From positions 1,902,001 to 1,966,000 of the forward strand of contig NZ_CP082918.1 of assembly GCF_019931755.1 (NCBI RefSeq): a stretch of 64,000 nucleotides of DNA, written 5' to 3'. Origin of the DNA: Sutcliffiella horikoshii (GTDB taxonomy: Bacteria; Bacillota; Bacilli; Bacillales; Bacillaceae_I). Both the position numbers and the translations under genes were made by a program. Of the stretch, positions 62,514 through 64,000 are shown piece after piece; the stretch's first letter is position 1; every line of letters starts with the position of its first letter. The notes beneath the pieces are model-generated. The model had not been told where the DNA came from. It did no database searches and saw nothing but the letters and a program-made list of their open reading frames with translations.

Positions 62514-63308
62514 GTGAGAATTTTATTTATCGGAGATGTAGTAGGATCACCAGGACGAAAGATGGTAAGCGAATATCTACCAAAATTAAAAAGTAAATAT
62601 AGACCGGCTGTAACCATAGTAAATGGAGAAAACGCAGCGGGTGGAAAAGGAATCACCGAAAAAATCTACCAAGGGTTTTTAAAAGCTGGTGCAAACCTCG
62701 TGACCCTTGGAAATCATACATGGGACAACAGGGAGATTTTTGAATTTATTGAAGGTGCAAAGCATATGATCAGGCCGGCAAACTTTCCAAGTTCAAATCC
62801 TGGAAAAGGAATTGCCTATCTCCCATTTGAAGGAAAGGAGCTTGCGGTCATCAATCTTCAAGGCCGTACTTTTTTACCGCCAATAGATTGCCCTTTTAAT
62901 AAAGTAGATGAGCTTGTAGAAGAAGCAAAGAAGAGAACACCGTTTATCTTTGTGGATTTTCATGCTGAGGCAACGAGTGAAAAGCAAGCAATAGGTTGGT
63001 ATTTGGATGGAAGGGTTACGAGTGTCGTAGGAACACATACACATGTGCAAACAAATGATTATCGTATTCTTCCAGATGGCACGGCATATATTACTGATGT
63101 AGGCATGACAGGGCCTTATGACGGCATTTTAGGTGTGGATAGAGAGGCAGTGCTTAAACGATTCACGACTGCTCTGCCTGTAAGGTTTGAAGTGACAGAA
63201 GGAAGGGCCCAATTAAACGGGGTTCTAATAGACGTAGATATGAAGACAGGTAAGGCCAAGAAAATCCAGCCGCTGATGATTAATGAGGATCACCCTTTCT
63301 TTGACTAA
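62514..63308 (+). CDS. ymdB: YmdB metallophosphoesterase
   Basis: 264 residues from GTG 62514. Metal ligands in 'FIGDVVGS', 'NGENA', 'GNHTWDN', 'DFHAEATSE' and 'GTHTHVQT'. In B. subtilis a cyclic-nucleotide phosphodiesterase influencing motility versus biofilm. The frame continues upstream, but AGAAGGG and family length support this start. Follows rny as usual. Confidence 0.95.
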   Translation: MRILFIGDVVGSPGRKMVSEYLPKLKSKYRPAVTIVNGENAAGGKGITEKIYQGFLKAGANLVTLGNHTWDNREIFEFIEGAKHMIRPANFPSSNPGKGIAYLPFEGKELAVINLQGRTFLPPIDCPFNKVDELVEEAKKRTPFIFVDFHAEATSEKQAIGWYLDGRVTSVVGTHTHVQTNDYRILPDGTAYITDVGMTGPYDGILGVDREAVLKRFTTALPVRFEVTEGRAQLNGVLIDVDMKTGKAKKIQPLMINEDHPFFD

Positions 63309-63455
63309 ACTAGAAGATAGAATATTTTGACGATTAAACAGCAAGTTAAGGCATATACAGAGCTCTTCCCGAATATAGTAGGAATGAAATTATTAACAAT
63401 TCATTCATCTATGGATCTTTCACCATATACTGTAAATGTTAAGGAGGAGCTAGAA

Positions 63456-63716
63456 ATGGAAATATTAAAGGTTTCAGCTAAGTCAAACCCAAATTCGGTA
63501 GCAGGGGCTTTAGCAGGGGTTTTAAGAGAGCGTGGAGGTGCCGAAATCCAAGCGATTGGGGCAGGTGCGCTTAATCAAGCAGTGAAGGCAGTTGCCATTG
63601 CTCGGGGGTTTGTTGCACCAAGTGGAGTGGATTTAATCTGTATCCCGGCATTTACAGACATTCTGATTGACGGAGAAGAAAGAACGGCGATCAAGCTGAT
63701 AGTGGAGCCGAGATAA
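63456..63716 (+). CDS. spoVS: Stage V sporulation protein S
   Basis: 86 residues, Alba-like small protein ('MEILKVSAKSNPNSVAGALAGVLRERG'). Needed for coat assembly and septation timing; highly conserved. ATG 63456 follows AAGGAGGAGCTAGAA; the in-frame extension back to 63327 lacks a site. ATAGAATAT at 63317-63325 resembles a sigma-H -10, but no -35 is convincing. Confidence 0.97.
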   Translation: MEILKVSAKSNPNSVAGALAGVLRERGGAEIQAIGAGALNQAVKAVAIARGFVAPSGVDLICIPAFTDILIDGEERTAIKLIVEPR

Positions 63717-63732
63717 AAAATAATCGTTTACT

Positions 63733-63771
63733 AAACCTGTTTGCTTGTACTTGCAAACAGGTTTGTTTTAT
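63733..63771 (+). terminator. Rho-independent terminator after spoVS
   Basis: Perfect 12 bp stem AAACCTGTTTGC (63733-63744) / GCAAACAGGTTT (63753-63764), then GTTTTATT. Confidence 0.9.
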
Positions 63772-63823
63772 TCTAATTCAATAGTGCAGATACTTGCTGA
63801 TTCAGATAATGGAGGGGCTGTTC

Positions 63824-64000
63824 TTGAGAATTTTTGATGCACATTGTGATGTGCTTTGGAGAATGTGGGAAAATAGGGAGATTTCATTTAAAGATAGTGA
63901 AATTTTGCATGTGACATGGGACGGATTAAAGAAGTCAGCTGCCAAGGTGCAATGTTTCGCTGTATATGTTCCTGAAAAAGTAAGGAAAGAATCTGCTTTT
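63824..64000 (+). CDS. M19 (renal-type) membrane dipeptidase, 5' part
   Basis: TTG 63824 after GGAGGGG; 59 residues are visible before the window ends ('MRIFDAHCDVLWRMWENREISF'). The 'DAHCDVL' start is the HxD zinc motif of peptidase family M19. Cut by the right edge. Confidence 0.8.
   Translation, partial: MRIFDAHCDVLWRMWENREISFKDSEILHVTWDGLKKSAAKVQCFAVYVPEKVRKESAF

Noticed and set aside
63327..63455. N-terminal extension of SpoVS
   Set aside because: SpoVS is an invariant 86-residue protein and AAGGAGGAG lies just before ATG 63456.

Overview
The window is a stretch of chromosome from an endospore-forming, flagellated member of the Bacillaceae. The evidence is the unbroken Bacillus-type gene order fliR-flhB-flhA-flhF-flhG-cheB-cheA-cheW-cheC-cheD-sigD-swrB-rpsB-tsf-pyrH-frr-uppS-cdsA-dxr-rseP-proS-polC-rimP-nusA-rnpM-ylxQ-infB-ylxP-rbfA-truB-ribF-rpsO-pnp-ylxY-mlpA-ymxH-dpaA-dpaB-asd-dapG-dapA-rnjB-tepA-ylzJ-spoIIIE-ymfC-ymfF-ymfH-ymfI-ymfJ-ymfK-rodZ-pgsA-cinA-recA-rny-ymdB-spoVS. 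It also carries sporulation-specific genes (dpaAB, spoIIIE, spoVS, ymxH, ylxY). Species cannot be named from this alone. All 59 genes I call are on the + strand; fliR is cut at the left edge and an M19 dipeptidase at the right edge. No phage, IS transposase, CRISPR array, tRNA or rRNA was seen.

Layout: 1-11952 is the 3' end of the fla/che operon (flagellar export, FlhF/FlhG placement, chemotaxis, sigma-D, SwrB). 12111-26886 holds translation factors (rpsB, tsf, frr, proS), UMP kinase, undecaprenyl and phospholipid precursor synthesis (uppS, cdsA, dxr), the site-2 protease and PolC. 26416-34059 is the rimP-nusA-infB-rbfA-truB-ribF-rpsO translation/RNA-maturation cluster. 34337-39162 holds pnp and late-sporulation genes. 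39734-44729 is the dipicolinate/diaminopimelate operon. 45305-64000 holds RNase J2, TepA, SpoIIIE, a GntR regulator, a paired M16 peptidase system, RodZ, PgsA, CinA, RecA, RNase Y, YmdB and SpoVS.

The coding content is ordinary; the unusual material is intergenic. (1) Five copies of a 128-130 bp imperfect palindrome (R1-R5) lie in successive intergenic gaps at 5.1-6.3 kb spacing between 8.8 and 31.7 kb. They form two subfamilies, one copy is inverted, and one carries a nested 58 bp hairpin insertion. (2) Coding sequence flanking these palindromes has a marked A/C excess at third codon positions (72-90 % in hand counts against 44-55 % elsewhere), which fades within a few hundred bases. (3) Two tandem arrays with unrelated sequences but exactly the same 52-bp period, each unit foldable into a hairpin, bracket the dpaA-dapA operon, each starting just after a rho-independent terminator.

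Smaller regulatory observations are a leader attenuator before rimP-nusA, an SD-sequestering hairpin before ylxY, a LexA box at recA, a palindrome inside a candidate rny promoter, and a strong hairpin between dpaB and asd. All positions and counts were read by eye; no database search or folding program was run.
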